Position numbers and translations under genes: made by a program. A DNA stretch of 64,000 nucleotides from Cryptomeria japonica (taxonomy: Eukaryota; Streptophyta; Pinopsida; Cupressales; Cupressaceae). This document shows positions 36,003 to 48,620 of the stretch, in pieces. The notes under the pieces were generated by a model. It was not told the origin of the DNA. It searched no databases and saw nothing but the letters and a program-made list of their open reading frames with translations. The stretch's first letter is position 1, and every line of letters starts with the position of its first letter. The stretch lies in contig NC_081410.1 in assembly GCF_030272615.1 (NCBI RefSeq), forward strand, positions 510,443,442-510,507,441. Direction: 5' to 3'.

Positions 36003-37567
36003 TGTAGAGGCCTACCCAGAACTCCTAATGTCCAGCCCAAATAAGGTTAGGCTAGTGACCATTCAACTACTCACAAGGGCCTTGCAAGGAAGGACTCTAC
36101 ACCTTGGAAGAAACTACACACACATTCCCTAGTCTTAGGCATACTCAAGATGAGTAACCAGTTTCAACTCTCCAAATAGGCTTTACCAGTAAGATGAGTA
36201 AAAGGCTTCAACTCTTCAAATAGGTATTACTGGTGATCCCCACTACTTGGGATTTTGTACTTGGCTATAACATAACATCTAAGATCTTTTTCAATAATTG
36301 GTTTTGATCTTGGACAAAAAATCCTTGTATCTCCTTTGTAAACCTACCCCTCCCGCTAGTAGCCCTTCTAGACTGGTGTTTTGGCTTTAACTCAAAAATA
36401 TTCTACAAATCCATACAAAAATCTTAGCATTTGGAACACCCTTTTGGAAGATATATTGATCCCCAAAATTTTTTAGTTAGATCTATAAATATAAGGTCTG
36501 CTCCTTCAGAGGCTAAGAGACCTAATAAGGGCAATTAGCCCTATTTTCCAAAGCAACTACCCTTACCGGTAGACCAAGTGAAAGATAAACTTAATAGGAA
36601 TTTGGGGGGTAGTAATAAACTTCTAATTCTAGGATTGCATTCCTGGAATCCATCGCTAAGACAAATTGTGATGATTGTCCTAAAACTTGCCCTAGGTAGT
36701 CACATAGAGATGCCTATCTAAATCTATTCATTTCTCCACACAGCAAAATCTCCCTTACAAAAAAACATGAAAACACTAAAATAAAAAGGCTTATCCTACA
36801 TCCCTTCAAAGGAAGAGTCTTCTAATGGACCGGAGTGCAAGATAAAGCCATTTTGGTTCAAAACCATCTCCAAACCCTAGATTTTCGGGTTACAGTCAGT
36901 AGAATGAGGGTTTCTCTCTACTCCCAAATAATTAAGAACTCAGACCACCACCAAATGAGAAATAACTCATCTCCCTATCTACTCCATGGATGGAAGGGTT
37001 CCAATAAATCTGTACGATCATGTACAACACCTGCAAACTCAATTTTTTTGGGAAAATTGAACTCTTTTGAGTATTATTGCTTCATAAACTCCAACTCCAA
37101 TGATAGCCACAACAATAGAAACCTTGGTAATTTGTCCCAAAAGCCTTATACAACTCTCCAATGTTTTCCCACTAAATTTGGAGTAGGTTGGAGTTGTTGA
37201 AAGGCTTCCCCAACCGATTTACAAAAACTTGCACTTTTACACTCAAAAGTTGTATTTTACAAAAGTTGCATTTTTGCAATTTTGCTCAAAAAGTTGTCAT
37301 AATTCCTAAGGTTGGGATCCACACATGGACCAACCAAACACACACAAATCATTTCTAAATATTATCAAACACAAATCTAAATCATCTATTACCCCTATTG
37401 ACCACATTGTCCCAATTGGCTTCTCAAATTGCCTAATTGGTGACATGGGCTTACATGGTGGGGTTTATTTGCATACATGAAACATAAAACACACTAACAC
37501 ATCCTAATGATCCTAGTCTTCATCCTCATGGTCATGAATATCTTTTTGATGAGGTGCTCCTACACCA
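36003..37567 (-). repeat. 5' LTR of the chromovirus
   Basis: Homologous to 29762-31327 over its full length, e.g. both contain GAGGTGCTCCTACACCA at the right edge. Confidence 0.9.
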
Positions 37568-38159
37568 GTTTGTATCAATGGATTTATGTAACCTTGTATT
37601 TGGTAATGATGTAAATTTTATATGTATTATTGGGAGCCATGTATTGATGAATAATATAATCTTAAGTTATTGGATGTTATTAAATTAGTTATCCTTATTC
37701 TTTGTCCAAATGCTTTCTTGAAGAGTAATATATATTGTAATACTTTCAATTTTTTAATAATGAAATCTGTTATGTGAATATGGTTTATTGTGTTCAATAA
37801 GTAATTGATGGATAATTGGATTAACCTTTATTATTGAATTTAACCTTTTGTATATATAGATATATCTATTTTATGCTTATCATGTATGTTCATGTGATGG
37901 AATGTTATATTAGAAGTGTATCATGATTTAATTTACATATGCTACACATGCATAATTAAATTTCATGATGATATTTCTTTTTTTGCATTCCTTTGAGATA
38001 CAAAGGATACATGTAGGAGATACATATACGCACCCACATGCACATGCATACTCACTCCATAACATAGAGATATATAGATTTGTGTTAATGAATAAATTTC
38101 ATAGAAAAATAACTTTAAAGACCAGAGTGTTATGATTTTGACACAAAAAGTTCTTCTAC
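37568..38159. other. AT-rich DNA, no gene
   Basis: Right flank of the chromovirus; probably 3' untranslated region or LTR of the gypsy element that continues at 38160. It contains TATATATAGATATATC near 37850 and no credible ORF. Confidence 0.4.
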
Positions 38160-39290
38160 ACATAGTACTGATGCAGGTGCAAAGCATTGATAGTTTCTTT
38201 AAGAGATGTGTCATCCATATAAGACAAACCATAAGCACCAAAGTCATAGATAGAGGTGATAATGTAAGGACCTATCCAATTTGGGTTGAATTTCCCTATT
38301 TAGTCAGGTGGTGCATTAACATTCTTTTGATTCTCATAAAGAACCAGGTCACCTACTTTCAAATTTCGAGGAAGAACACTCTGGTTGTACTATTTAGATA
38401 AGGATTTTTTATAAGCTTGGAGATGTTGAAGGGATTTTAAACGGTACTCATCTAACAACTCAAGTTGATTGAGTCAAAGGGTACAATAAGAGTCATCGTC
38501 AATGAGTCCCTTTAGGGAAATGTATAATGAAGGAATTTCCAACTCAATGGGCATGATTGCATCAACACCATACACAAGGTTATAAGGTGTTGTTCACATA
38601 GCCGTGTGTACACTTGTGCGATAGGACCATAGTGCATAAATCAATTGAGTATGACAATCTTTACCATTCTTACTAATGGTTTTATGTAAGATATGTTCAA
38701 TAGTTTTATTGGATGCTTCTACTTGACCATTAGACTGAGGATAATATGGTGTAGAGAAATGATGTATAATGTGATTTTTTTCTAAAAACTGCTTCACCTC
38801 CTTGTTCTTAAACCAAAGAGAGATGATATTATCCAAGAGAAATCTAAAAATTACATCAACTGTGGCATACCTTAATGGTATAGCATCAACCCACTTTGTA
38901 AAGTAATCTTTAGCAGTAATGGTGAAGGTATGACCTTTATAAGAGGGGTACGATATTTTACCGATAATATACAACCCTCGGGTTTGAAACGGCCAAGGAG
39001 AAGTTTGATCTTGGAGCTCCTGCACGGGAGCTCAAATAAGGTTGCTATGTTGTTGAAATTGAGGGAATTTCTTGACAAAAGCAAATAAATCTTGTTCCAT
39101 CATCTACAATAATACCCCATGTGGATTAACTTATGAACCAAATATTTACCTCCAACGTGCCCACATCCAGAGCCTAAATGGGCTTCCTAAAGGGTGAGAG
39201 GTATCTTAGCTTTTGTCAAACAACATAGAAGGAGACCATTATAAGATCTTCGATAAAGAACATTACATAAGAGAATATATCAAGTGGCAA
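38160..39290 (-). pseudogene. Gypsy element G: integrase
   Basis: The core at 39025-38594 reads SYKGHTFTITAKDYFTKWVD (first Asp of the catalytic triad present) and later TPYYPQSNGQVEASNKTIE (catalytic Glu). It continues with LIYALWSYRTSVHTAM and, after stops and a frameshift, the C-terminal motif IELEIPSL and GKFNPNWIGPYII to about 38160. The zinc-finger side (39290-39030) is degenerate. It is the same subgroup as the T1 fragment (Athila/Tat type, no chromodomain). Several stops; nonfunctional. Confidence 0.85.
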
Positions 39291-39621
39291 GCTTTCAAAT
39301 CTGGACACACGTACTCTTACTAGCATTGTCACGAAAACATCCTCTCTTAAGATAGTTATAAATATGTGCAAACCACTCTTCTGAATCTACATGGGCACAT
39401 ATAAAACTATCAAATCCAAGATGATCAGATACAACAGGAGAGAAGAGAACATGTACCATGAAATGATACTCGTTCTGAAAATAATTTGGGCCTACAAGGG
39501 AAGTAGTGCTTTCCATTGCATCTGCATAATGATTTTATCTCCGACACATGCTATCCATAGTGTAAGTACTGAAACATTTTAGTATGGTCATGACAAGATC
39601 CTTATATTGAGATAGTTTCAA

Positions 39622-40920
39622 CTACTTAACACGATATGCTCCTATGACTTTATTTAAAATAAGTTCATATTCTCTATGAATATGAATATGTTTCACTTCC
39701 ATTTCTATCACAACACATAACCCAACAATTAGGGCTTCATATTCAATGATGTTATTAGTACAATTTAACTCTAAACAGAAAGAAAGAGGGATTGTCTTTC
39801 CTTCAAGTGAGATTAATACTACACCTACTCCTAAACCAATCTGACATCTCAATCTAGCAAAATGCATATCCCATATGAGTTCTTGACTAATTATTTAATA
39901 AATCCTCATTAGGAAAAAGATATAAAGTAGAAAATGATTTGACAAAAGGGTCTTCAACCAATTGTTCACTGATAGCCTACCCTTTGATCGACTTCTGAAC
40001 AATGAATTTAAATCAAACTTAGAAAGAAACATTACCCATTTAGCTAGCCTCCCTAAGAGAGTGTACTTTAAAAAGAGATGCTTAAGAAGATTATTTTTAA
40101 CAATTACTCATATTTTTGCATGCAAGATATAATGTCTTAACTTCTGTGTTTCAAATACAAGAGCTAAGAATTGTTTTTCCATTGCATAAAATTGAGTTTC
40201 ATATTTAACAAGAACACGACTAATGTAATATACTACCCTCTCTCAACCATCATCATCATACTAAGCTAATAAAGTTGCCAAAGCATTAGATCAGGCATAG
40301 ATGTAGAGAAGGAAGGATCTATCTAAATAGCTGGCATCAAGATGGGTGGATTGGCCAAATAATTCTTTATAGAATTGAAGGCTTTTTGACACTCTCCATT
40401 CCACTTGAAGTGTAGATCTTTCTTCAACATTTGCATGAATAGAAGGGTGTGATTGTCCAATTGGGCCACAAATCTATGAATGGCTTGAATCTTCCCTTGC
40501 AAACTACAAAGTTGACAGATGTTCTTTGGTGGAGGCATGTTAACAATTGCATCAATTTTGTTTGTATCTATCTCAATTCCTTGATGAGAGACAATAAACC
40601 CTAAAACTTTTCTGACATCCACATCAAAAACACATTTAAGAGGATTTAGTCTCATCTTATACAATCAAAGCCTTTCAAAGATAGATTAGAGATTCTTGAC
40701 ATGATCTTGATGGATAATAGATTTTGCAAGGATATCATCAACATAATCTTCTAAAATCTTATGGATGAAATCATGAAATGTGAGAGTCATGACTCGTTGA
40801 TAGGTTGCCCTTGCATTCTTCAACACAAATGGCATGGTGACATAACAAAAGGTACCCCAAGGGGTCATGAAAGCGGTCTTGTACTAGTCTTCTAGGTTAA
40901 TATAGATCTGATTATAACTT
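39622..40920 (-). pseudogene. Gypsy element G: RT C-terminal half and RNase H
   Basis: RT remnant: GTFCYVTMPFVLKNARATYQ and YVDDIL (40868-40686), then MRLNPLKCVFDV and LGFIVSHQGIEID (40664-40323). RNase H remnant at 39867-39622: GVGVVLISLEGKTIPLSF with NNIIEYEALIVGL. The catalytic Asp-Asp of RT is present (VDD), but the frame is broken between segments and the region between 40322 and 39868 is full of stops. Confidence 0.85.
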
Positions 40921-41183
40921 GAGAAGGCATCCATGAAAGAGATCAAGGCATAACCTATAGTTGAATTGACAATCATATCAATATTCAGGATTGAAAATTC
41001 ATCCTTGAGTGAAGATTTATTCTAATTCTTAAAGTTAATATAGATTCATATTCTACCATCAATCTTACCAACTAGAACAATGTTTGAAATCCAAGGAGAT
41101 TAGTCAATAAGATGAATAAAACCAGTATTTAAGAGATTTTCTATCTTAGTCTTGACTAACAAATCTACCTTGGGATTCAACTT

Positions 41184-42318
41184 CTATATCTTATACTTTA
41201 TAGGCTTGGCATCAAAAATTAGCACAATATTGTGAATGACAATAGATTCATCAATCCCTGAAATTTCCTCGTATGACCAAGTGAAGATATCAAGAAAATG
41301 GTGTAGGAGGTCTAAATATTCCTTAGATTCTTCCAATGATAAGCACTTTCCAACCTTGATAACCTTATCAAGGGCTTCGTCATCCATATTAATATCAATA
41401 GTTTCTCCATTGAGGAGAGCACTATGGTCTTCTGGATGAGATGAAGGTTTGTGCTCCTCATCATGGGATAAGGGAGCTTCTTTATTAGCACTCATAATGG
41501 ACTCCCCAAAGTATTCTTGATCATTTAGACAATATAGGAATCAGCGTTTATGATGATAGGAAGGTAACTCAGCAAACACACATAAGAATTATTTTAAAGA
41601 CTCCTTTGAAGGGAAGAGGTCCAAATGAAGTTCATCCAATGGTGTTATAGTATCAATATACTTAGGATGTAGAAGCTTAAGAGGAAGATGCTTAGCAGAA
41701 ATCATGTTGATAGTTAACCATGGTTTATCTTTGTGAGATGTAGGTCGATATCCTAGTCCAATGTTAAGATAATGAGGTTCAGGTACCAAATTAATTTGAA
41801 TACCTTGTTCATAAGGTCCACAACCCTTACCATCATAACCAAGTTTTGATAAAATATTATACCCTGGACCATAAATATCACACAACTCTTTGAAAGTTGG
41901 AGGTTTCGTATAGAAAAGATGATCAACATGATAAGTATAACCTAGCTATATGGATGCATAATCATCTTTTGTAGCTAAGGTGAATGAGATTTTAGGAAAC
42001 CTAAGGTAGACAAGGTCAATTTTGTATTCACCAACATGAGAATCACTGAAATCCAAAGAGACCCAATCATCACCTAAACATGCATTCATTTTAGATGGAG
42101 AAAGAAATTCATTAGAAGATAATTTAGTAGAGGTAGACTCAAATTTTTGTTCATTCAAGAGGTTTTCTTTAGGAGGATTTCAAGGAATCCTGCATCTTAG
42201 ATGACTCCTCCTTGGAGACTTCTTCAATCTTCTAAATTTCCTTTTTAGGGGATAGTATAGAGGTAGAAGTCATCACTATAGAGGATAACGTTGGAACATA
42301 ATTCTAGAATGAAGGTGT
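41184..42318 (-). pseudogene. Gypsy element G: spacer with G-patch and pre-RT region
   Basis: 41885-41589 has ILSKLGYDGKGCGPYEQGI, a G-patch motif followed by VPEPHYLNIGLGYRP. 41495-41184 has FTWSYEEISGIDESIVIHNI, the conserved segment just before RT in plant gypsy elements. A third piece (42158-41946) is unassigned acidic sequence. G-patches, which bind RNA helicases in cellular proteins, are known between protease and RT in Athila/Tat-type elements. The left-over reading ends at 42318 where T2 is inserted. Confidence 0.75.
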
Positions 42319-45300
42319 TGATAGCTCTAAAAATTGATTGCATGAAATTTTCAATTTTGAGCTTAAAACATTGATTTTCTGGTTTTATTTGTATCCTCTG
42401 TAAATGATCCAAGGTCTAGGGTTTAGGGTTTATCAATACTTTTTATGTTTTATGAAGAAAACCCTAACTTTTATATTTCGTCATTACCTTTTTCCCACTT
42501 AGTGGTCAAGGGTTGTTTACCGTGGGTGGGACCTTTTTGTTCCCTAAGTGTTAAATCATGTTAGACCAGTTTGCGAAATATGACTTTTCCTAAGTTATGT
42601 GCAAAATTTACCTATGACTGGTCTCCCTTTAAATATTTTTGCTTGCACCCATAATTTTCCTAAGTCCAAAAGCCCTAAGTATTTCGGTCGGTTGCTAAAG
42701 ATAGAATGAATCCAATGGTTTGTGCTTCCCTGTGGTCAAAAGTGAAAGGATGATAAAGACCACGGCATCACGAGATTGTGCCACATGTTTCCAATGGAAA
42801 TCGACAAGGTTGGCAGTATAACCGGTTGAAGCATTGTGTTACTAGTTCTCAGGCGGTAAAGGTCAGTTTACTAACAATCTTAGAAATTTATACATGTTCA
42901 AAATGAATGGAAATGTTATGTCTTGAGGTAAAAGGTACCTGATTTTTAATTCTGGAGGAGTTAACAGGGATTATGCAAAGCAGTAAAGTGTGAACAAATC
43001 TGACGGCCCCTATATCCCTGCGATGGAAGTTGCAGGGAAGATACGGACCGTGGCATCGTGAGATGATGCCATGTGTCTTGGGTTGACCAAGAAGACCTAC
43101 GGTGATGATTAGTCAAGAGTTGGTGGGTCTACGGATACAAATGGATGGTCAAATGCCACGTCAACAAGCAATGATCGCTAGATTTTCCAGGTTGGCTAAG
43201 ATCTGCGATTGAGTTTCAAATGTGAAATTAGGAGAGATCATAAAAGGCATTGTTCATAGTTTTTGTGGGAGAGGCAGAATGAATAGGATACAGACTTGTC
43301 GAATCAGTGATTAGATAGTCAAAGATGATATCTCAGAGACGTGAAAGGATCAAGAAAAGCTTCAAATTTTGATATAATGTATCATGACTTCTCTGATAAA
43401 TTCAGAGATTTGCTTGTTGACAAAAATCCTAAAACAGGAGACTGTACACCAAGAAAGGAATAAGATTAGAATAAAATCATTCACGCGAGGTGAACACATG
43501 CAAGTGGCAATGGAGTGATGGCTTACAAAATGATGGTGACTTGAGTTGTAGGCATGATTGTTGGAATCCATAGCTGACAAGATGAGCAGAAGATATCAGG
43601 ATGATGATTCTTCACATGGATTTTCACCGCCACATTGAAGGGAGTTCTAATTATAAATTCACTAGGTAGGTGATATAATAGGTAGAAACAAATACAAATT
43701 TCTTCATTTTTTTCAGAACACTTTTTCATTAGTGAGAAGATGGTGTTCAAACAGTATTATATATGGAGTCATTGCATATTTTGTGACACTAGATGGATTT
43801 TTTTCTCTGGTATGAGGTTTCTCATTGTCAGAGGGGTTGTGAAAGATCAAAGGATTGTCAAAGGGGGTGTGAAATCCTTTTCTTATCAAGAAAAACCACC
43901 CAGGACATTTCCTATTCTCTTACTCTACATTTCGTTGGCAGAGTGTTCCAAGAGGGAGCTCACAAGGAGTTGAGAAAAGGATTTGTTCGAGTGAGGATTG
44001 GCAGCCAGTTGTCTCTGCAATGACATGGAAGCTACAATGCCTTCTCAACAAATTCTATTTACCCCCAACCTCCTCTTTCTATTTTCTCTGATCTGAGGCA
44101 TAAAGGCTGGATATTTTCCTCTAATTCGGTGGGAAAGTCTCGTTTCATGTCGAGGTTTATTTTCCTTTATAGGAAGAGAAATTATATGGAGTAGACTGAG
44201 CATATAAGGGTCCATCCAGAAGTGTCTGGGTAATATCGGCACGGCTCAAGTGTTTTTGTTTCTACCGATAATCAGTTGAAGATTTTGGTTCCACATTATC
44301 ATAGGCACCAACATGTAGATCTATTCTGCAGGGGTAGGTTCCATATAGTTCTAGAGAGTCATGGAAATAGAAGGAACTGTAATGTCATTTTGTAGAGAAA
44401 AAGTAATAAAATAGTTGCGAGTTTCCTTTTTAAGTGGGTTATTTTGTACTCGAATTTGTTGACTATTATCTGATAGAATCTAGCTTATGATATTAATACA
44501 AGTATATTTCCTAATATTTTCTCTCATGAGTGCTATTTTATCTTCTTTTAAGCAAATGGGATCAAGGGTTTCATTTGTTTGTTGTATTGTTATGTTGTAT
44601 GTAATTTTCCATTCAATGCTTTAGTCCAAGGGGTTGATTAAAATGCTTGAATGAAATTATAGAGAAATAAGACTTGTAATAGGATTTGATAAGCAGTTTA
44701 GGTAAAGAATTGTAGGTAGAACAATATTGTAAGACAGTGCTTTTCAGGGCTTGACCAACTATTAGCCAAGTTTTTATTGGATTTCAGTAACATTTTCAAA
44801 GACTTTGTAACCCAAATGAACAAGGCACTGGTGTTTTCTAGCAAGTGTCATTAGGTTTTCAGTTTCTGGTTTATCTTCTTTATGATTTCTCAGAATAATA
44901 TTTTATTTTTTTTCAATAAAAGTGGATTATTCCACTAAACTTTTTTTATTAATATTTTTTATTTTTTACACAGGATTCAAAGAGCATACCAGAGGAAAGA
45001 ACCCTGGGAACAAAACCTCCGGTCACAGCTCATAAAATAAACCTATAGTATCTAACAAATCAATTTATACACCCAGCCCAAAACCACATACAAAATGCAG
45101 TCACAACACATATAATATCAGTTTTGCATAGATCCAATATGATAATTTGCCAAAAAAAACCATCGGATAATTTTCAAATGTAGACTCCATAGCTACTATC
45201 AATGGAAGAAGACAAAATTTTCCAAAGCCTTGTGCCAAATCCCATGAGCCAAAAACCTTCCTACCAAAAAAGAAAGTATCAAAAAACCTTTGGAAAAACA

Positions 45301-46909
45301 CTATTATATCAAATACCATGACCTCGAACTCTTCTCCAGACAATGAACATGAATACTTGAAATGAAAGGGGGAAGCGTGAATAATTATCATCATAAAATT
45401 TTACATCGACGTTACTCAAGAAAATCATATGACTATTGCTGCAAACCTTCCCATATCCTAGAAGGAATCTCCTCAAAACCCACCTCTCGCTGATTAGCAT
45501 TGCTATCAATGGCTAAATTTGTCAAATAATCTGCAATCTTATTAACTTCTCTGTAACAATGGGATACCAAGAAAGATTCAAACAATTCTATTTTTTGTAA
45601 AATAGGATCAAGTATATACTGCAAATTCCAACAATTCGATTTCTTTTTCATATCACATTGAATAATCACCATAGAATCACCTTCAATTATTAAGTCCTTA
45701 ATTCCCAAAGAGATTGTCATATCCAATCCAAAAGACAAAGCATGAAATTCTGCATAATTGTTAGTTTTAAAACCAATAGCATGACACTTAACTTGAATAA
45801 AATTTGCATTGTGATCATAAATTACCATGCCTACCCCAGCCGACCCAGGGTTACCATGAGAGGCCCCATCAAAATTCAATTTAAAGTGCCCCTGCGGAGG
45901 AGGTTTCCATCTAGCAGAGCATCTCTTACCTATTGCATCATTCTTTTTTAAAATTGAACCATGAGAGGGTAAAATTGATAGCAACTTCCAAACTCTAGTA
46001 ACTCTACTATCCTAGTGTGAAAAAGAAGTAAGATTTTCCAAATTCTTATAAATAAATGACAAAGCAACCTCAGAGATTGAAGACTCAATTTTTAATAGAA
46101 CCTCAGACACAGGAGACCTTGTTTTTTTAAATATCACGTTGTTTCTCTCTAGCCAAACATTCCAAATCACAATAGATGGAGATATGATCCAAAGGAATGC
46201 ATAAAAAGATGAGGCAAACATAAATGGCCAAGATCTAAAATGGGAAATGAGATCCTTACCAATAACAAAGGATATATTTAACTTCTCAAACAACCACTAC
46301 CAACATTCATAAGCATAATCACAATGTATGAATAGGTGTGAAGATGATTCCAAATTTTTGTTACAAAGGACACAAGGGAAAATAGCAGTAATACCAAGCC
46401 TATCTAGTCTCATACCTATAAGGAATCTATCCTGAACTGCCAACCAAGCAAAGGCTCCAGCTTTGGGAAGACAGGCCGAATGCCAAAACAAATTATAAGG
46501 CCAACAAGACAAATCTTTAGCAACCATAAGAGAGTTGTAACATTTGTTAAGTTTTATTTATTTTCTAAAAGTTGTCCTACCCATCTAATACTCTAGCTTA
46601 AGGTTGAGGATCACTGAAGGACTTGCCATCCTTGAGAATTTTCCCTTTCTGTTGAGTCCTTTTATGAGATTATCTGCTTTGTTTTTAGTAAATTCCTGAG
46701 TATTGTTGCAGAGAGCAGGAATTTCACTGAAGGGATCACCCTCTCAGGTTCTGCAGAGCCCAAAGTATAGAAGGATCTTGTGTCCTTATTAAAGTTGGTC
46801 CAATTCTTACGGATATTGAAGTTGGAGGTGGTTCTCCATAGATATCTAGAGGAATCATCTTGGTCTCTGCTCTGGAGCAGTGTCAACCCGTTCTTTTTGG
46901 AAACCAACA
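42319..46909 (+). repeat. 5' LTR of T2 (with nested LINE)
   Basis: Matches the 3' LTR from TGATAGCTCTAAAAATTG to GGAAACCAACA, apart from the LINE at 44904-46538 and a missing segment of about 165 bp at position 44310 that includes the TATA box of the 3' LTR. Open frames inside (e.g. 43740-44023) are not supported as genes. Confidence 0.9.
44904..46538 (-). mobile_element. 5'-truncated L1-type LINE: zf-RVT and RNase H
   Basis: Minus-strand 46527-46297 encodes the zinc-binding RT tail: PKAGAFAWLAVQDRFLIG, then CVLCNKNLESSSHLFIHC. 45984-45433 encodes an RNase H domain: HFKLNFDGASHGNPGSAG (first catalytic Asp), NNYAEFHALSFGLDM (Glu), IIEGDSMVII (Asp). The middle part (46293-46012) is a linker. 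Plant L1 elements often end with such an RNase H. The A-rich 3' end reads as T-rich DNA at 44904-44970. Flanks AATATTT (44897-44903) and AACATTT (46539-46545) look like a target duplication with one change. Endonuclease and RT are missing. Confidence 0.85.
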
Positions 46910-46913
46910 AAAA

Positions 46914-46931
46914 TGGCGACTCTGTTGGGGA
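46914..46931 (+). other. Primer-binding site of T2
   Basis: TGGCGACTCTGTTGGGGA lies 4 bases after the LTR end. TGG is the complement of the tRNA CCA end; it is not the initiator-Met type. The matching tRNA was not determined. A similar site is used by Tat/Ogre gypsy elements, from memory. Confidence 0.7.
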
Positions 46932-47806
46932 ATAGTTTTCCATGTTTTCTTGTGATTTGATGGTTGAGCTTTGGTCCCGCATCATAGGATTCAAATATTT
47001 TGTCTCATAGAGTTATCAGCTTCTTAAATCTGTCCCTTTTTAGTTTGAGTCAATTCTCATGAATGTTGTCTGAGAATCTATTGTATTTTGTCTTTCAATG
47101 CAAGTTTGTCTAGATTTGTCCCTATTTCATGATTATTTCAATACCTCATAAGTAGTAAGCGGTGACTCTAAGATCTTTGCACCAGTGTGCATTATTTGAA
47201 GAAGAACCAAAGAATTTGCAGTAGAAATGAAGCAGATTTGGGCTCTTATGATGAAGTACCCTAACAAGTTGAGGATAGAATCCATATGATGCCATATGAT
47301 GATAAGGAGGTGTTGCAGTGCTAGTTTTTGAACAAATTTGACCTATGAAGAAATTCTAGCTTTTCAAATATTTGTCCTCTGCAAAGAGGTGATGACTCTA
47401 CCAAAGAACCTAATGAATATGTGGGGGTAGCTCTAGATCTACCGATATTTCCAACCAGAAAGTTGATTTGCAACCACTACAACATTTCCAGGTATTTTGA
47501 CTTTCATGAATCAAATGTATTTCTATGAAAGTTATTTGTAGAAAAGGTTTCCCTACCCAGTGTTGTAGCACTAAGTAAAGGGGAAAGTGTTAGTTTTCAG
47601 ATTTGCATACTTCTTAGTTTCATCTTTCAGTTATATGCTTATATTAGGAGAAGTATGAAATCTTTGTAATAGATTTATTCAAAAGTCTTAAGTCTAATAT
47701 TTTATTCTTATGTATGTTCTTCTTTTACTTAATACTTTGTTGAAAAAGAGAGTCAAGAAATGTGTAATTGTGAAGTCTAAATGAGAAGCTTGTAAAGACA
47801 AGCAAG

Positions 47807-48620
47807 ATGTATGGTCATACTGTTGTCCCTGGTATAATGAGTGATCAGTAGCTTGAGGGAGGTCAGCTTAGAAGGGTTTTCATCCCTAAACAGTACAAAC
47901 CTTTAAATTTTAGCAACATTGAAGGGTACCCACATCCCTTCCCCATTGAGATTCAGGATCATGTACCATTGTTTCGTGCACAAGAATCTGAATCAGCACT
48001 CCACCATGTCAAGATATTCAAAGAGTTTGTTGAAGACAAAAGCTTTGCAATGAAGATATAGTCATGAAGTTTTTGTGAGATAATTGAGAGATAGTGCAAA
48101 GGACTGGTATGAATGTTTAGCAGCACAAAGTGTGTCTTCATGGGATTGCTTTAGGAGGTTGCTTTTGGAGAGATTCAACTATGATACAGTCAGTTACGAG
48201 CAGCCTTTTAGTCCTCAGATTTTTCCAACATGTGAGGATACAATGTATGCACAAGAGAAATATGTGTCAAGTACTGAATGTGTATCTGAAAGCATGTGTA
48301 TCCCTATTGTCCTAGCTTATACTTTTCAGCAGTATGAACAAGTTTATCATCCCCAAATAGCGCAAGAACAAAGCTTTTGTGTGGAGAACCTAATGGTGTA
48401 TGTCATTGCTCAGTTAGACATAATTAAACAAGTGGGTGAGCAACCTTATGCGTTGTTGTCTAGATTTTTGAAGGCATTGCAAAATATTCCTATGAGTTAT
48501 ATGCTTCAAGATTCTGAGTGGGTAGACTTATTTTTGCAAGTCTATGAAACTGATGTTGTTCATTGGCCAAAGAGAACAAAATCAGCTAATATGGATGGTG
48601 CAGGAGCACCTAGGACTTAG
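47807..48620 (+). pseudogene. T2 gag-like pseudogene
   Basis: Starts near MYGHTVVPGIM at 47807; there are stops and a shift before 48084. The recognisable core is HHVKIFKEFVEDKSFAM followed by RDSAKDWYECLAAQSVSSWD and FRRLLLERFN, the Retrotrans_gag pattern. The last open part runs 48084-48620 without a zinc knuckle and ends GAGAPRT. A gag without CCHC is unusual, so the 3' part of gag is probably lost or replaced. No protease or RT follows. Confidence 0.75.

Larger units (their letters stand above)
29762..37567 (-). mobile_element. Ty3/gypsy chromovirus, complete structure, decayed
   Basis: Two LTRs of about 1565 bp (29762-31327 and 36003-37567) enclose gag and pol on the minus strand. Primer site is of initiator Met-tRNA type. 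Domain order gag, zinc knuckle, protease region, RT, RNase H, integrase, chromodomain-like tail is that of chromoviruses. The LTR ends are TG...CA in minus reading. TTTGT occurs on both flanks, at 29755-29759 and 37569-37573, but is offset by one or two bases from the LTR ends, so the target duplication is not clean. The LTRs differ at about one base in eleven in the first 90 bp, so it is old. Confidence 0.9.

Noticed and set aside
37963-38401. Hydrophobic open frames on both strands
   Set aside because: AT-rich region at the end of gypsy integrase; the plus-strand frame is the antisense of the integrase C-terminus.
42410-42435. Telomere-like TTTAGGG repeat
   Set aside because: Only two units, present in both T2 LTRs; ordinary LTR sequence, not an interstitial telomere.
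43740-44023. Open frames within the T2 LTRs (also 53321-53820)
   Set aside because: They lie inside LTRs, overlap in different frames and are not conserved between the two LTRs.
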